From positions 1 through 64,000 of the forward strand of contig JBGATH010000025.1 of assembly GCA_044229235.1 (NCBI GenBank): a DNA stretch of 64,000 bases, given 5' to 3'. This document shows, piece by piece, positions 7,826 through 17,516 of this stretch. The stretch's first letter is position 1. Each line of letters starts with the position of its first letter. The translations under genes and the position numbers were made by a program. Origin of the DNA: UKL13-2 sp044229235. Its GTDB lineage: Bacteria; Pseudomonadota; Gammaproteobacteria; Burkholderiales; Usitatibacteraceae. The notes beneath the pieces were generated by a model. That model saw nothing but the letters and a program-made list of their open reading frames with translations. It was not told where the DNA came from and made no database searches.

Positions 7826-9310
7826 GTGGAATTTAGCATAAACAGCAGCGACCTTTCGAAGCTTAAGACCGATTGCATCGTCGTCGGGATTTTCGAAACG
7901 GGGAAGCTCTCCAAAGTTGCCAAGGCGCTCGACAAGGCGGCCGGCGGCGCGATCACTGCCGCAGCGACCTGTGGAGACATCACCGGCAAGGTCGGCTCCA
8001 CCCTGATGATGCGCTCGGTCGCAGGCATTGCCGCCAAGCGCGTGCTGCTGGTGGGATGCGGCAGCGAGAACGACTACGGCAACAAGGTGTACGCGTCGGC
8101 GCTGACCGCAGCTTTCAAGACACTCAAGTCCACCGCGGCAACCGAGGTCACGATTCCGCTGGAAACGTCATACGGCGCCGCCGACCTTGAATGGAAAGTG
8201 CAGCAGGGCGCCATGCTGGCCATCGACGGCGCATACCGCTTTGATTCACTGAAAAGCAAGAAGGACAAGCCGGCGATCGGCAAGGCCGTCACGTTCCACC
8301 TGGATGGCAAGGCCGATGAGAAGGCGCTGAAAGCCGCCATCAAGCGTGGCGAAGCCATTGGCGAAGGCATGAAACTCACCAAGGACCTCGGCAACCTGCC
8401 ACCGAACATCGCCACCCCGACCTATCTCGCCAGCACCGCCAAGGACCTGGCCAAAGCCTACAAATTCGGTTGCACCATCCTCGAAAAGAAGGACATGGAA
8501 AAGCTCGGCATGAACACGCTGCTTTCCGTGTCGCGCGCGTCCTATCAGCCGCCGAAGTTCATCGTTCTCGAGCACAAGGGCGGCAAGAAGGGCGCCGCTC
8601 CTGTTGTGCTGGTTGGCAAGGGCATCACCTTCGATACCGGCGGCATCTCCCTGAAGCCGGGCGCCGAGATGGACGAAATGAAGTACGACATGCAAGGCGC
8701 AGGCTCCATGCTGGGCGTGATGAAAACCGTCGGCATGCTGAAGCTGCCGCTGAATATCGTCATGCTGGTGCCGACCTGCGAAAACATGCCGGGTGGCAAT
8801 GCGTCGCGGCCAGGCGACATCGTCAAGTCAATGAGTGGCCAGACGGTCGAGATCCTCAACACCGATGCAGAAGGCCGCCTGATCCTGTGTGATGCTCTCA
8901 CCTATGCCGAGCGCTTCAAGCCGGCCGCGGTGGTCGATGCAGCGACCCTCACGGGCGCCATGGTTATTGCGCTCGGACATGTAACGACAGGCATATTCGC
9001 CAACGACGACAAGTTGGCCCACGAACTGGTGGCTGCCGGTACATTTGCGCACGACGCGGCCTGGCACCTGCCGATGGGACCGGAATACGACGAAGGCCTG
9101 AAGAGCAACTTTGCCGATATTCCGAACATCGCCGGTCGCCCTGGTGGCAGCATCACGGCCGCTTGCTTCCTGGGCCGCTTCACCAAGTCGTACAAGTGGG
9201 CGCATCTGGACATCGCCGGCACCGCATGGAAGTCAGGCGCCGAGAAGGGCGCGACCGGCCGCCCGGTGCCCCTGCTGGCCAACTTCCTGTTCAAGCGCGC
9301 CGGCATCTGA
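7826..9310 (+). CDS. pepA: Leucyl (cytosol) aminopeptidase PepA
   Basis: M17 metallo-aminopeptidase that releases N-terminal residues from peptides with two metal ions. The family signature NTDAEGRL is at about residues 345-352, and GKGITFDTGGISLKPG supplies other metal and active-site residues. I start it at the GTG at 7826, preceded by AAGGAGAT, giving MEFSINSSDL and 494 residues; the 20 codons upstream in frame have no support. Divergent from lptF. In E. coli PepA is also a DNA-binding protein; this copy may be, but nothing in the window shows it. Confidence 0.92.
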   Translation: MEFSINSSDLSKLKTDCIVVGIFETGKLSKVAKALDKAAGGAITAAATCGDITGKVGSTLMMRSVAGIAAKRVLLVGCGSENDYGNKVYASALTAAFKTLKSTAATEVTIPLETSYGAADLEWKVQQGAMLAIDGAYRFDSLKSKKDKPAIGKAVTFHLDGKADEKALKAAIKRGEAIGEGMKLTKDLGNLPPNIATPTYLASTAKDLAKAYKFGCTILEKKDMEKLGMNTLLSVSRASYQPPKFIVLEHKGGKKGAAPVVLVGKGITFDTGGISLKPGAEMDEMKYDMQGAGSMLGVMKTVGMLKLPLNIVMLVPTCENMPGGNASRPGDIVKSMSGQTVEILNTDAEGRLILCDALTYAERFKPAAVVDAATLTGAMVIALGHVTTGIFANDDKLAHELVAAGTFAHDAAWHLPMGPEYDEGLKSNFADIPNIAGRPGGSITAACFLGRFTKSYKWAHLDIAGTAWKSGAEKGATGRPVPLLANFLFKRAGI

Positions 9311-9318
9311 GTCTTGCG

Positions 9319-9345
9319 GCGTCCTCCCGGCAACCGGGAGGACGC
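9319..9345 (+). terminator. Strong hairpin between pepA and holC
   Basis: GCGTCCTCCCGG and CCGGGAGGACGC form a perfect 12-bp stem with a three-base caa loop, eight bases after the pepA stop. No T-run follows, so it may attenuate transcription or shield the pepA mRNA end rather than be a full intrinsic terminator. Confidence 0.5.
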
Positions 9346-9366
9346 AAGCGAGCGAAAATCCAGTAC

Positions 9367-9789
9367 ATGACCGAAATAAAGTTCTTCTTCAATGTCGACA
9401 GCAAACTGGTGTTTGCGTGCAAGCTCGCCAAGAAGGCCTACGAAGGCGGGCGCAAGCTGGTGGTGTATGCGCCGACACCGGAACTGGCGGATCGCTTTGA
9501 CCGGGAACTCTGGACTTTTTCGCAGCTGTCGTTTGTACCGCATGTGAAAGCGCAACATCCGCTGGCAGCCCAAACGCCCGTCGTCATCACCACCGACGCG
9601 GACGAATTACTGCATCACGAGGCGTTGCTGAATCTCGGCGATGAACCACCCGCCTTCTTCAGCCGCTTTGAGCAGTTGCGCGAAGTGGTTAGCGTTGACC
9701 CGGACGATCGCAGCCGCGCACGCGAACGCCTCAAGTTCTACAAGTCGCGCGGCTTCGAGATTTCCACCGAAGACATGGCCGCCCGATGA
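9367..9789 (+). CDS. holC: DNA polymerase III chi subunit HolC
   Basis: 140 residues beginning MTEIKFFFNVDSKLVFACKL, with the alternating β-α pattern and final RFKFYKSRGF-like segment (RLKFYKSRGFEI) of HolC. Chi links the clamp loader to single-stranded DNA-binding protein. It lies between pepA and valS, the usual proteobacterial place of holC, and overlaps the next gene by four bases (ATGA). Confidence 0.85.
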   Translation: MTEIKFFFNVDSKLVFACKLAKKAYEGGRKLVVYAPTPELADRFDRELWTFSQLSFVPHVKAQHPLAAQTPVVITTDADELLHHEALLNLGDEPPAFFSRFEQLREVVSVDPDDRSRARERLKFYKSRGFEISTEDMAAR

Positions 9790-10193
9790 GCATCGACCGC
9801 GAGCGCGAACTGGCCGAGAAGGTTGATGCCCTGCTGGGCAAGCACGATGCGACGCCGCGTCCCGGGGACATTTTCGATGACCGCAATGTACCGCTGCTCA
9901 CGGATGTGATCAGCGCGCCGGACTGGCAGCCCGAGCCGGTGGATACATCGGCGACGCTGCAGCAGATGTCCGAACCGGAGATCGATGCCTTGTCGCAGGA
10001 AATTTTCAGTCGCGTGTACGGCAAGATCGACCGCGACCTCGCCAACAAGCTCGAAGACCGCATTGCAGCGCAGCTCGCCACGCAGATCAATGTAGCCATC
10101 ACCAGCGTCATCAGCGACATGCGCCAGGAAATCGCCAACGAAATCGGCGATGCCGTCAACGGCGCGCTGGCCGACAAGCTGCGCCAGAAGTAA
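9786..10193 (+). CDS. Conserved small acidic helical protein between holC and valS
   Basis: 135 residues without signal peptide or membrane segment. The first half is acidic and loosely structured (GDIFDDRNVPLLTDV). The second half is a long helix-prone stretch (QIFSRVYGKIDRDLANKLEDRI-like) with heptad-type spacing that could form a coiled coil. Coupled to holC by an ATGA overlap. Small proteins of this kind occur at the same place in other betaproteobacteria; I know no function. Confidence 0.65.
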   Translation: MSIDRERELAEKVDALLGKHDATPRPGDIFDDRNVPLLTDVISAPDWQPEPVDTSATLQQMSEPEIDALSQEIFSRVYGKIDRDLANKLEDRIAAQLATQINVAITSVISDMRQEIANEIGDAVNGALADKLRQK

Positions 10194-10255
10194 GCCCTTT
10201 TCGCGGCGCCGAACCCGGCGCTGCGCCTGATTCAACCGAACCGAAATCAAGTGTC

Positions 10256-13087
10256 ATGACCCAAGTTTCCACGCCCCAGCCCAACGCGCTCGACAACGCC
10301 TTGGCCAAAGCCTTTGACCCGATCGCGATTGAATCGCACTGGTATCCGAAGTGGGAACAGGCGGGCTATTTCAAGGCTGCGGAGGGGAGCGACAAGCCCG
10401 GCTACTGCATTCAGCTGCCGCCACCCAATGTGACCGGCACGCTGCACATGGGGCACGCTTTCCAGCAGACCCTGATGGATACGCTCATCCGCTATCACCG
10501 AATGCTGGGGCACAACACCAACTGGGTGGTGGGAACCGATCACGCCGGCATCGCCACGCAGATCGTGGTTGAGCGCCAGCTGCAGGCCGAGAACAAGACC
10601 CGCCATGATCTCGGTCGCGATGACTTCATCAAACGCGTCTGGGAATGGAAGCACGAATCTGGCTCGACCATTACCCGCCAGATGCGGCGCCTCGGCGACT
10701 CCGCCAACTGGACCTACGCCGACACCGAAGGCCACCAGGGCGGCTACTTCACCATGGACGCCAGGATGTCTGCGGCGGTGGTCGAGGTGTTCGTGCGCCT
10801 GCACGAGCAAGGCCTGATCTATCGCGGCAAACGACTGGTCAGCTGGGACCCGGTACTGGGTACCGCCGTCTCCGACCTCGAAGTGGTGAGCGAGGAAGAG
10901 GAAGGCAAGCTCTGGGAAATCCGCTATCCCTTTGCCGAAGGCGAAGGCGGCATCGTGGTCGCCACCACGCGCCCGGAAACCCTGCTGGGTGACGTCGCCG
11001 TCGCGGTCAATCCAACCGATGAGCGCTACCAATCGATCGTGGGCAAGCAGCTCAAGCTGCCGCTCACGGGGCGCACGATCCCCATCATCGCGGACGACTA
11101 CGTCGACAAGGAATTCGGCACCGGCTGCGTAAAGATCACGCCCGCACACGATTTCAACGACTTCGCCATGGGCCAGCGCCACAAGCTGCCGATGATCGGT
11201 GTGCTCACACTGGACGCCAAGATCAGCGATGCCGCGCCCGAAGCCTATCGCGGCATGGATCGCTTCGTGGCCCGCAAGCAGGTGCTGAAGGACCTGGAAG
11301 CACAGGGCCTGCTGGTCTCTGAAAAGAAGCACAAGCTCAACGTGCCACGTTCCGATCGCACCGGCGTCGTGCTCGAACCCATGCTCACCGACCAGTGGTT
11401 CGTGAAAATGGATAGCCTCGCCGCACGCGGCCTGAAAGCCGTGGAAGACGGAGACATCCGCTTTTTCCCGGATCATTGGTCGGCCACCTACAACCACTGG
11501 CTCAAGAATATCCAGGACTGGTGCATTTCGCGGCAGCTGTGGTGGGGTCACCAGATCCCGGCCTGGTACGACGATGCCGGCAATGTCTACGTGGCGCGCA
11601 GCGAGGAAGATGCCCGCAAGCAGGCCGGCGGCAAGCCGGTCACGCGCGACCCCGACGTGCTCGACACCTGGTTCTCCTCGGCGCTAGTGCCGTTTTCCTC
11701 ACTCGGCTGGCCGCAAGACACGCCAGACCTCAAGCAGTTCCTGCCCTCTTCCGTGCTGGTCACCGGTAACGACATCATCTTTTTCTGGGTCGCGCGGATG
11801 ATCATGATGACGCTGCACTTTACCGACAAGGTGCCGTTCAAACATGTGTACATCAACGCCATGGTGCGCGATGCCGAAGGCCAGAAGATGTCCAAGTCCA
11901 AAGGCAATACCCTGGACCCGCTGGACCTGATCGACGGCATCTCGCACGACGCGCTGCTGGAGAAATCCACCAAGGGTCTGATGCTGGCCGCCCACCAGGA
12001 GCGCGCCGCGAAGTACGTGAAGAAGAATTTCCCCAAGGGCATCCCGGCGTACGGCACCGACGCGCTGCGCTTCACCTTCACCTCGCTGGCGCCGCTGTCG
12101 CTGACCCTCAACTTTGACCTGAGCCGTTGCGAGGGCTATCGCAATTTCTGCAACAAGCTGTGGAACGCCACGCGCTTTGTGCTGATGCAGGTCGAGGGCA
12201 AGAGCGACTTTGACCGCGGTATTGAAGAATGCGCCGGCGACTGCGGACCGGATGGTTACAACGATTTCTCGCAAGCCGATCGCTGGATCGTTAGCCTGCT
12301 GCAGCGCGTCGAGGCCGATGTGGCGCAGGCGTTTGCCGAGTACCGTTTCGATAATGCCTCCAGCACCATCTACAAGCTGGTGTGGGACGAATACTGCGAC
12401 TGGTACGTGGAACTGGCCAAGGTGCAGATGCAGAACGGCACGCCTGCCCAGCAGCGCGCCACCCGCCGCACCCTGCTGCGGGTGCTGGAAACCATGCTGC
12501 GACTTGCGCACCCCATCATCCCCTTCATCACCGAAGAGCTGTGGCAGAAAGTCGCGCCACTGGCCGGCAAGTCCGGCGAGAGCATCATGCTGGCGCCCTA
12601 TCCACTGTCTCAGCCTGAGAAGATTGACGCCAAGGCTGAAGCATTCGTGACGGTGCTGAAGGAATCGATCAACGCGGTACGCAACCTGCGCGGCGAGATG
12701 GGTGTGTCGCCTGCCGAGCGCGTGCCGTTGTTTGTCAGCGGTGACGCCGCGCAAATCGCGCCGCAACTCCCGTACCTGCAGGCAATGGGCAGGATTGCCG
12801 AAGCGCGCATCGTCGAACAACTGCCGGACGCCAATGCGCCGGTCGCGGTTACACCGATTGGCAAGTGGATGCTCGACATCAAGATCGATGTGGAAGCGGA
12901 ACGCGCGCGGCTCGGCAAGGAAATCAACCGTGTCGAAGGCGAAATCACCAAGGCTGAGGCCAAGCTGGGCAACGCCAGTTTTGTCGATCGCGCGCCGCCC
13001 GCCGTGGTCGCACAGGAAAAACAGCGCCTGGAAGATTTCCGCACCAAGCTCAAGGACCTGCGCGATCAGGCGGGAAAACTGAAGTAA
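10256..13087 (+). CDS. valS: Valyl-tRNA synthetase
   Basis: Class I aminoacyl-tRNA synthetase that charges tRNA-Val. 943 residues, the family size. The HIGH motif appears as LHMGH (residues 63-67) after PPPNVTG, and KMSKS is at 544-548. The CP1 editing domain lies between them, and a C-terminal coiled coil (from about residue 880, rich in Lys/Glu) is typical of ValS. The ATG lies 62 bases after the preceding gene. A palindromic repeat follows the stop. Confidence 0.97.
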   Translation: MTQVSTPQPNALDNALAKAFDPIAIESHWYPKWEQAGYFKAAEGSDKPGYCIQLPPPNVTGTLHMGHAFQQTLMDTLIRYHRMLGHNTNWVVGTDHAGIATQIVVERQLQAENKTRHDLGRDDFIKRVWEWKHESGSTITRQMRRLGDSANWTYADTEGHQGGYFTMDARMSAAVVEVFVRLHEQGLIYRGKRLVSWDPVLGTAVSDLEVVSEEEEGKLWEIRYPFAEGEGGIVVATTRPETLLGDVAVAVNPTDERYQSIVGKQLKLPLTGRTIPIIADDYVDKEFGTGCVKITPAHDFNDFAMGQRHKLPMIGVLTLDAKISDAAPEAYRGMDRFVARKQVLKDLEAQGLLVSEKKHKLNVPRSDRTGVVLEPMLTDQWFVKMDSLAARGLKAVEDGDIRFFPDHWSATYNHWLKNIQDWCISRQLWWGHQIPAWYDDAGNVYVARSEEDARKQAGGKPVTRDPDVLDTWFSSALVPFSSLGWPQDTPDLKQFLPSSVLVTGNDIIFFWVARMIMMTLHFTDKVPFKHVYINAMVRDAEGQKMSKSKGNTLDPLDLIDGISHDALLEKSTKGLMLAAHQERAAKYVKKNFPKGIPAYGTDALRFTFTSLAPLSLTLNFDLSRCEGYRNFCNKLWNATRFVLMQVEGKSDFDRGIEECAGDCGPDGYNDFSQADRWIVSLLQRVEADVAQAFAEYRFDNASSTIYKLVWDEYCDWYVELAKVQMQNGTPAQQRATRRTLLRVLETMLRLAHPIIPFITEELWQKVAPLAGKSGESIMLAPYPLSQPEKIDAKAEAFVTVLKESINAVRNLRGEMGVSPAERVPLFVSGDAAQIAPQLPYLQAMGRIAEARIVEQLPDANAPVAVTPIGKWMLDIKIDVEAERARLGKEINRVEGEITKAEAKLGNASFVDRAPPAVVAQEKQRLEDFRTKLKDLRDQAGKLK

Positions 13088-13122
13088 CCGGTGAGATTCA
13101 CCGTTGAAGCGCCAGCCGGTGG

Positions 13123-13192
13123 TCAAACTCCAGCATTGGCGAGCCTTCCGGGGCAAAAATGCCCGGAGACGCCCGCCAATACTGGTCTTTTG
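13123..13192. repeat. Palindromic intergenic repeat, copy 1
   Basis: A palindrome of about 68 bases: tcaaactccagcattggcg at the left arm and cgccaatactggtcttttga at the right, inner arms gccttccgg/cccggagac, loop around caaaaatg. It lies between valS and the MFS gene on the same strand and could fold as a long RNA hairpin downstream of valS. Confidence 0.75.
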
Positions 13193-13223
13193 ACATGTTG
13201 TGCTGGCTAGCGATCAGCCAGAC

Positions 13224-14498
13224 ATGCAACTCCCCGCCAGCCTTCGCGCCCTCAACCACCAGAACTTCCGCCGCTACTACATCGGCCAGACTGTTTCGCA
13301 GCTTGGCTCGTGGATTCAGTCCACGGCCATCATGTGGCTGGCCTACCGCCTGACCGGTTCCACCGCCGCGACCGGCACCATCGGCTTTCTGGCCATGGTG
13401 CCTTACATCGTCATCACGCCGATCGCCGGCGCGGTTTCCGACCGCGTCAGCCGCCGCAAGTTGCTCATGATCGTGCTGACGCTGTCGATCCTGCAAGCAA
13501 CCGCGTTGACGTATCTCACTGCGACCGGTCAGATCACCATCGTGTCGCTGGGCGTGCTGGCGTTCATGCAGGGCATTCTCAATGGCGTGGAAGTGCCGAC
13601 GCGCCATGCGTTTTTTGCCCAGCTGATCGAACATCCGGAAGACCTGCCCAACGCCATTGCACTCAACTCCATCAACATCAACAGCACCCGGCTGATCGGT
13701 CCGGCGATCGGCGGGCTGCTGATCAGCGCGGCAAGCGAGGCACTGTGCTTCGGACTCAATGCGTTTTCGTATATCGCGGTGCTGATTCAACTGGCGCGCA
13801 TTCATCCGCGTGAAGCCGCGCCGCATTCGCGAAAAACCTCGTTATTCGGCGATCTGGTCGATGGTTGGAAATTCGCGCTGTCACAGCCGGTAATCCGCGC
13901 GCTGCTGTTCACGCTGGGCGTGGTGTCGTTTTCCATCAGCGCCTATACCAGTCTGATGCCGGCAATCTCGGTGCAGGTATTCAGTAAGGGCGCCGAGCTC
14001 AACGGCCTGTTCATCAGCTGCGTCGGCTTCGGCGCGCTGGTCGGCGCGATCGTGCTGGCGCGGCGTCCCAGCGTGCGCGGGCTGACGCGCTGGCTGCTGG
14101 TCGTGACGTGGATGGCGGCCATCGGCGTGCTTGGTTTCTCGGTTTCACGCAACGAATGGCTGTCGTTCGCCTGCATGGCGCTGACCGGCATGGGCCTGAT
14201 GGGCTCATCGGCGACGGTCAATACCATCATCCAGAGCATCGTCGACGAGGACAAGCGCGGCCGCGTGGTCAGCATCTACTCGACTTTCTTCATCGGCGCT
14301 GCGCCGCTGGGGCACCTGGCCGCCGGCTGGCTCGCGGAGCACATCGGCGCACCACGCACATTCACGGTATGCGGCGCGATCTGCGCCTGCGCGGCCACCG
14401 CCTACTGGCTCTACCTGCCGCGTTTACGCATCCATATCCGGCCGTTGTACGAGCAGCGCGGTATCATTCCTTCAACGCCACCTCCGCCCGAAAAATGA
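13224..14498 (+). CDS. Major facilitator superfamily transporter
   Basis: About 424 residues with 12 hydrophobic segments, of the MFS_3 (EntS-like) type. The loop after segment 2 carries SDRVSRRKLLM, the conserved MFS signature, and DEDKRGRVVSIYS marks the second half. I start it at the ATG at 13224 (MQLPASLRAL), since the in-frame GTG at 13200 lies close to the palindrome. Many relatives export siderophores or drugs; the substrate here is unknown. Its stop overlaps the start of the crotonase gene (ATGA), so the two are co-translated. Confidence 0.8.
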   Translation: MQLPASLRALNHQNFRRYYIGQTVSQLGSWIQSTAIMWLAYRLTGSTAATGTIGFLAMVPYIVITPIAGAVSDRVSRRKLLMIVLTLSILQATALTYLTATGQITIVSLGVLAFMQGILNGVEVPTRHAFFAQLIEHPEDLPNAIALNSININSTRLIGPAIGGLLISAASEALCFGLNAFSYIAVLIQLARIHPREAAPHSRKTSLFGDLVDGWKFALSQPVIRALLFTLGVVSFSISAYTSLMPAISVQVFSKGAELNGLFISCVGFGALVGAIVLARRPSVRGLTRWLLVVTWMAAIGVLGFSVSRNEWLSFACMALTGMGLMGSSATVNTIIQSIVDEDKRGRVVSIYSTFFIGAAPLGHLAAGWLAEHIGAPRTFTVCGAICACAATAYWLYLPRLRIHIRPLYEQRGIIPSTPPPPEK

Positions 14499-15280
14499 GC
14501 GCAACCGTCCTCTTCGAACAGCATGGCAGCATCGGTACGCTGACCTTCAACCGCCCGGCCGTTTACAACGCCATGAACGAGGAACTGATCCTGGCATTGC
14601 GCGATGTCACGGCGTCGCTATGGGACAAGCCTTCGCTGCGGGTACTGGTCGTCAAGGGCGCAGGCAAGGCATTTCTGGCCGGCGGTGACGTGGGCACATT
14701 TCGCCAGCGGCTGGATGTCATCGCTGACGAAATCAAGCCCATGGGCGATGCCTTGCATGACGGCATCGTCAACTTGCGTACCCTGCCCTTCCCGGTGATC
14801 GCGCAGATTCACGGCGCCGTGGCCGGTGCCGGTTTCAGCCTTGCGCTGGCCTGCGACTTCGCGATTGCGGCCGACAATGCGCACTTCACGACGGCCTACG
14901 CGAAGCTTGGCGTCTCGCCCGACGGCGGCAGCACCTTCTTCCTGCCGCGACTGGTCGGCATGAAAAAGGCCGCCGAACTGATCATGCTGTCCGAAACGCT
15001 CACTGCCGTGCAGGCTGCCGAACTCGGCCTGGTCAACCGCGTGGTGCCGCCCGAGCAACTCGATGCCGAAGTCGCCGCGCTGGCGGAACGCCTCAGCCGC
15101 GGCCCGACCCAGGCTTATGCCCGCGCAAAGTTGCTGCTGAACCAGTCCTCGCACACACCCATGCGACCGCACCTCGACGACGAAATCGCCCGCTTCGCGG
15201 AATGCGCGCGCACGGCCGATTTCCGGGAAGGTGTCACCGCCTTCGTCGAAAAGCGCAAACCCGAATTCAAAGGTAGTTGA
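14495..15280 (+). CDS. Enoyl-CoA hydratase/isomerase (crotonase) family protein
   Basis: 261 residues with the crotonase fold. The oxyanion-hole segments are AFLAGGDV and IHGAVAGAGFSLALACDFAIA, followed by AKLGVSPDGGSTFFLPRLVG. The two glutamates of classical enoyl-CoA hydratase are not at the usual places; an Asp in SPDGGS fits the PaaG/isomerase branch better, so isomerase activity is possible. ATGA overlap with the MFS gene; the SDR gene follows after 18 bases. Confidence 0.85.
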   Translation: MSATVLFEQHGSIGTLTFNRPAVYNAMNEELILALRDVTASLWDKPSLRVLVVKGAGKAFLAGGDVGTFRQRLDVIADEIKPMGDALHDGIVNLRTLPFPVIAQIHGAVAGAGFSLALACDFAIAADNAHFTTAYAKLGVSPDGGSTFFLPRLVGMKKAAELIMLSETLTAVQAAELGLVNRVVPPEQLDAEVAALAERLSRGPTQAYARAKLLLNQSSHTPMRPHLDDEIARFAECARTADFREGVTAFVEKRKPEFKGS

Positions 15281-15298
15281 ACCATCCGGACAGGAATC

Positions 15299-16147
15299 AT
15301 GACCACTGGCGAATACCCGCTGCGCGGCAAGACAATCTTCATCACCGGCGCATCCCGCGGCATCGGCCGGGCCATCGCGCTGCGGGCGGCCCGCGACGGC
15401 GCCAATGTCGCCATCTGCGCCAAGACGGTGGAACCGCATCCCAAGCTGCCGGGCACCATCCACACGGTTGCGGCGGAAGTCGAGGCAGCCGGCGGCCATG
15501 CGCTGGCCATCCAGCTGGATGTGCGCGAACCCGACAACATCACGCAGGCAGTGGCTGCCTGCGCTGCGCATTTCGGCGGCATCGATATCTGCATCAACAA
15601 TGCCAGCGCCATTTCCCTCACACCCACCACCGATACACCGGCCAAGCGTTTCGACCTGATGTTCGATTGCAATGTGCGCGCGACCTACCTGGTTTCGCAG
15701 GCCTGCATCCCGCACCTGCTGCAGAGCGCCGCAGCAGGCCGCAATCCGCACATTCTCAATCTCTCGCCGCCGCTGTCGATGAAACCGGGCTGGTTTGCGC
15801 CGCACGTGGCCTACACCATGTCGAAGTACGGCATGAGCATGTGCACGCTGGGCATGTCCGCGGAATTCCGCGATCGCGGCATCGCGGTGAACTCGCTATG
15901 GCCACGGACCACCATCGCCACCGCCGCGGTGGAATTCAACTTCCCGGAAGAAATCCTCAAGGCCAGCCGCAACGCCGACATCATGGCCGACGCCGCGCAT
16001 CAGATTCTCACTGCCGATGCGCGTTCGCATACAGGCAATTTCTATCTGGACGAAAGAGTGCTGCGTGCTGCCGGCGAGACTGATTTCGAGAAATACGCCA
16101 TCAGCCCCGGCACGCCGCTGTTCACCGATCTATTCGTCGAACCCTAG
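15299..16147 (+). CDS. Short-chain dehydrogenase/reductase (HSDL2-like)
   Basis: 282-residue NAD(P)-dependent SDR. The cofactor site is TGASRGIGRA near the start, the NNASAI segment follows, and the catalytic Tyr-Lys pair is YTMSKYG. KTVEPHPKLPGTIH after strand 2 and the long C-terminal part resemble the HSDL2-type SDRs linked to lipid metabolism. Last gene of the MFS-crotonase-SDR unit, followed by a palindromic repeat and a T-rich stretch. Confidence 0.85.
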   Translation: MTTGEYPLRGKTIFITGASRGIGRAIALRAARDGANVAICAKTVEPHPKLPGTIHTVAAEVEAAGGHALAIQLDVREPDNITQAVAACAAHFGGIDICINNASAISLTPTTDTPAKRFDLMFDCNVRATYLVSQACIPHLLQSAAAGRNPHILNLSPPLSMKPGWFAPHVAYTMSKYGMSMCTLGMSAEFRDRGIAVNSLWPRTTIATAAVEFNFPEEILKASRNADIMADAAHQILTADARSHTGNFYLDERVLRAAGETDFEKYAISPGTPLFTDLFVEP

Positions 16148-16157
16148 GAACCAACCA

Positions 16158-16225
16158 CAAAACTCCAGCATTGGCGGGCCTTCCAGGCCGAAAATGTCCT
16201 GAAAGGCGCGCCAATGCTGGGGTTT
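16158..16225. repeat. Palindromic intergenic repeat, copy 2
   Basis: Arms caaaactccagcattggcg and cgccaatgctggggttt, inner arms ccttccagg/cctgaaagg, loop ccgaaaatgt. It sits between two convergent genes. Reading on the plus strand the hairpin is soon followed by gttttttg, so here it could end transcription of the SDR gene. Confidence 0.75.
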
Positions 16226-16260
16226 CTGTTTTTTGTGCGCCGGGAAAACGCGCGAGAGGT

Positions 16261-16497
16261 TCAGCGCTTGGAAATGACGAAAGTGAACTCGGACGGCGAT
16301 TCGTCCGAGGACAGCAGCGGATTGCCGGTCTGCTTGCAGAAGGCGGCAAAGTCCTTCACCGAGCCCGGATCGGTGGCAATCACTTTCAGCACCTGGCCCG
16401 ACTCCATGTCCGCCAAGGCCTTCTTGGCGCGCAGGATGGGCAGCGGGCAGTTGAGGCCCTTTACGTCGAGTTCTTTGGTAATTTGAGCGGTAGTCAT
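16261..16497 (-). CDS. TusA-family sulfur carrier protein
   Basis: 78 residues starting MTTAQITKELDVKG, with the sulfur-binding motif NCPLPIL (Cys17), the mark of TusA/SirA-like proteins that pass persulfide sulfur for tRNA thiolation or sulfur oxidation. I chose the internal ATG at 16497; the 28 residues upstream in the longer frame are not typical of the family. Divergent from the rhodanese-ChrB gene. With soxXA 5 kb away, a role in sulfur oxidation is possible, but that is inference. Confidence 0.85.
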   Translation of the reverse strand: MTTAQITKELDVKGLNCPLPILRAKKALADMESGQVLKVIATDPGSVKDFAAFCKQTGNPLLSSDESPSEFTFVISKR

Positions 16498-16688
16498 GGC
16501 TGTATTGGCAGGCGGTTTTGCCCGCACTATAGCAGCAAGTCGTGGCGCGATTGCCGTTTTCAAGCGGCTTGCCGCGACCACGCAATCGCGCTACATTTGC
16601 GCCACGGGATCGCAGACTCCCGTTGCATGCATTCTGCAAGACGGTGTCCCGTCCAAGCGCTGCACCTGAAAACATTTCAAGGACATCC

Positions 16689-17516
16689 ATGGACACCATT
16701 TCCCGCCCCATCTCCGTATCCGATTTCTATTCCACGCTTGGCAGTCCGCGCGCACCTCTGCTGGTCGATGTGCGCCGGGAGGTTGCTTTTGCCGCGGATT
16801 CCCGCCTGATTGCTTCTGCAACCTGGCGCGATCCGTTTGCGGTGCAGGACTGGGAAAAATTCCTGCCGCGCCACCGACCGGTAGTGGTGTATTGCGTGCA
16901 CGGTCATGAGATCAGCCAGAACACCTGCGACGCGCTGCGCGAGAAGGGCATTGCGGCACGCTTTCTTGAAGGCGGCATCGAGGCATGGAACGCACGGCAA
17001 CTGCCGACCGTGCTGAAAAATCCTGCGCTGGGCATTCCATCGGCCATGAACGCCGCTTCCACCTGGGTCACGCGCGAGCGTCCGAAAATAGACCGCATCG
17101 CCTGCCCCTGGCTGATTCGCCGCTTCATCGACCCGATGGCGCGGTTCATCTATGTTCCGGCAGGCGAAGTTCTCGAGGTGGCCAGGCAGGCGGCCACGGC
17201 CTATGACGTGCCTGGTGTGCAGTTCACGCATCGTGGCGAGGCCTGCAGCTTTGATGCCTTCATTGCCGACTTCGGCTTGCATGACCCGGCGCTCAACCGG
17301 CTCGCCACCATTGTTCGTGGCGCAGACACCGGCAAACCGGAACTCACACCACAGTCACCCGGGCTGATTGCGATGTCGCTGGGCCTTTCCGCCCTGTACA
17401 GCGATGACCTGGAAATGCTCGAACACGGCATGTCCCTTTACGATGTGCTGTACGCCTGGCTGCGCCACGCCACGGGCGAAGTTCACAACGCCGACCTGTT
17501 CCGGACCAAGGCATGA
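16689..17516 (+). CDS. chrB: Rhodanese-ChrB fusion, chromate resistance protein
   Basis: 275 residues in two parts. Residues 10-105 form a rhodanese domain with the active cysteine in VVVYCVHGHE (Cys69). From about 125 a ChrB C-terminal-like domain follows, with RPKIDRIACPWLIRRFIDP, FIYVPAGEV and GEACSFDAFIADFGL. Such fusions stand next to chromate transporters. The ATG at 16689 follows AAGGACATCC; the upstream extension is not supported. Stop and chrA start overlap (ATGA). A sensory or detoxifying role in chromate resistance is known for ChrB; the role of the rhodanese part is not. Confidence 0.85.
   Translation: MDTISRPISVSDFYSTLGSPRAPLLVDVRREVAFAADSRLIASATWRDPFAVQDWEKFLPRHRPVVVYCVHGHEISQNTCDALREKGIAARFLEGGIEAWNARQLPTVLKNPALGIPSAMNAASTWVTRERPKIDRIACPWLIRRFIDPMARFIYVPAGEVLEVARQAATAYDVPGVQFTHRGEACSFDAFIADFGLHDPALNRLATIVRGADTGKPELTPQSPGLIAMSLGLSALYSDDLEMLEHGMSLYDVLYAWLRHATGEVHNADLFRTKA

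Noticed and set aside
13123..13192. Palindromic repeats as integron attC sites or CRISPR units
   Set aside because: They lack attC core ends, are scattered singly over tens of kilobases, and have no spacers or cas or integrase genes nearby.
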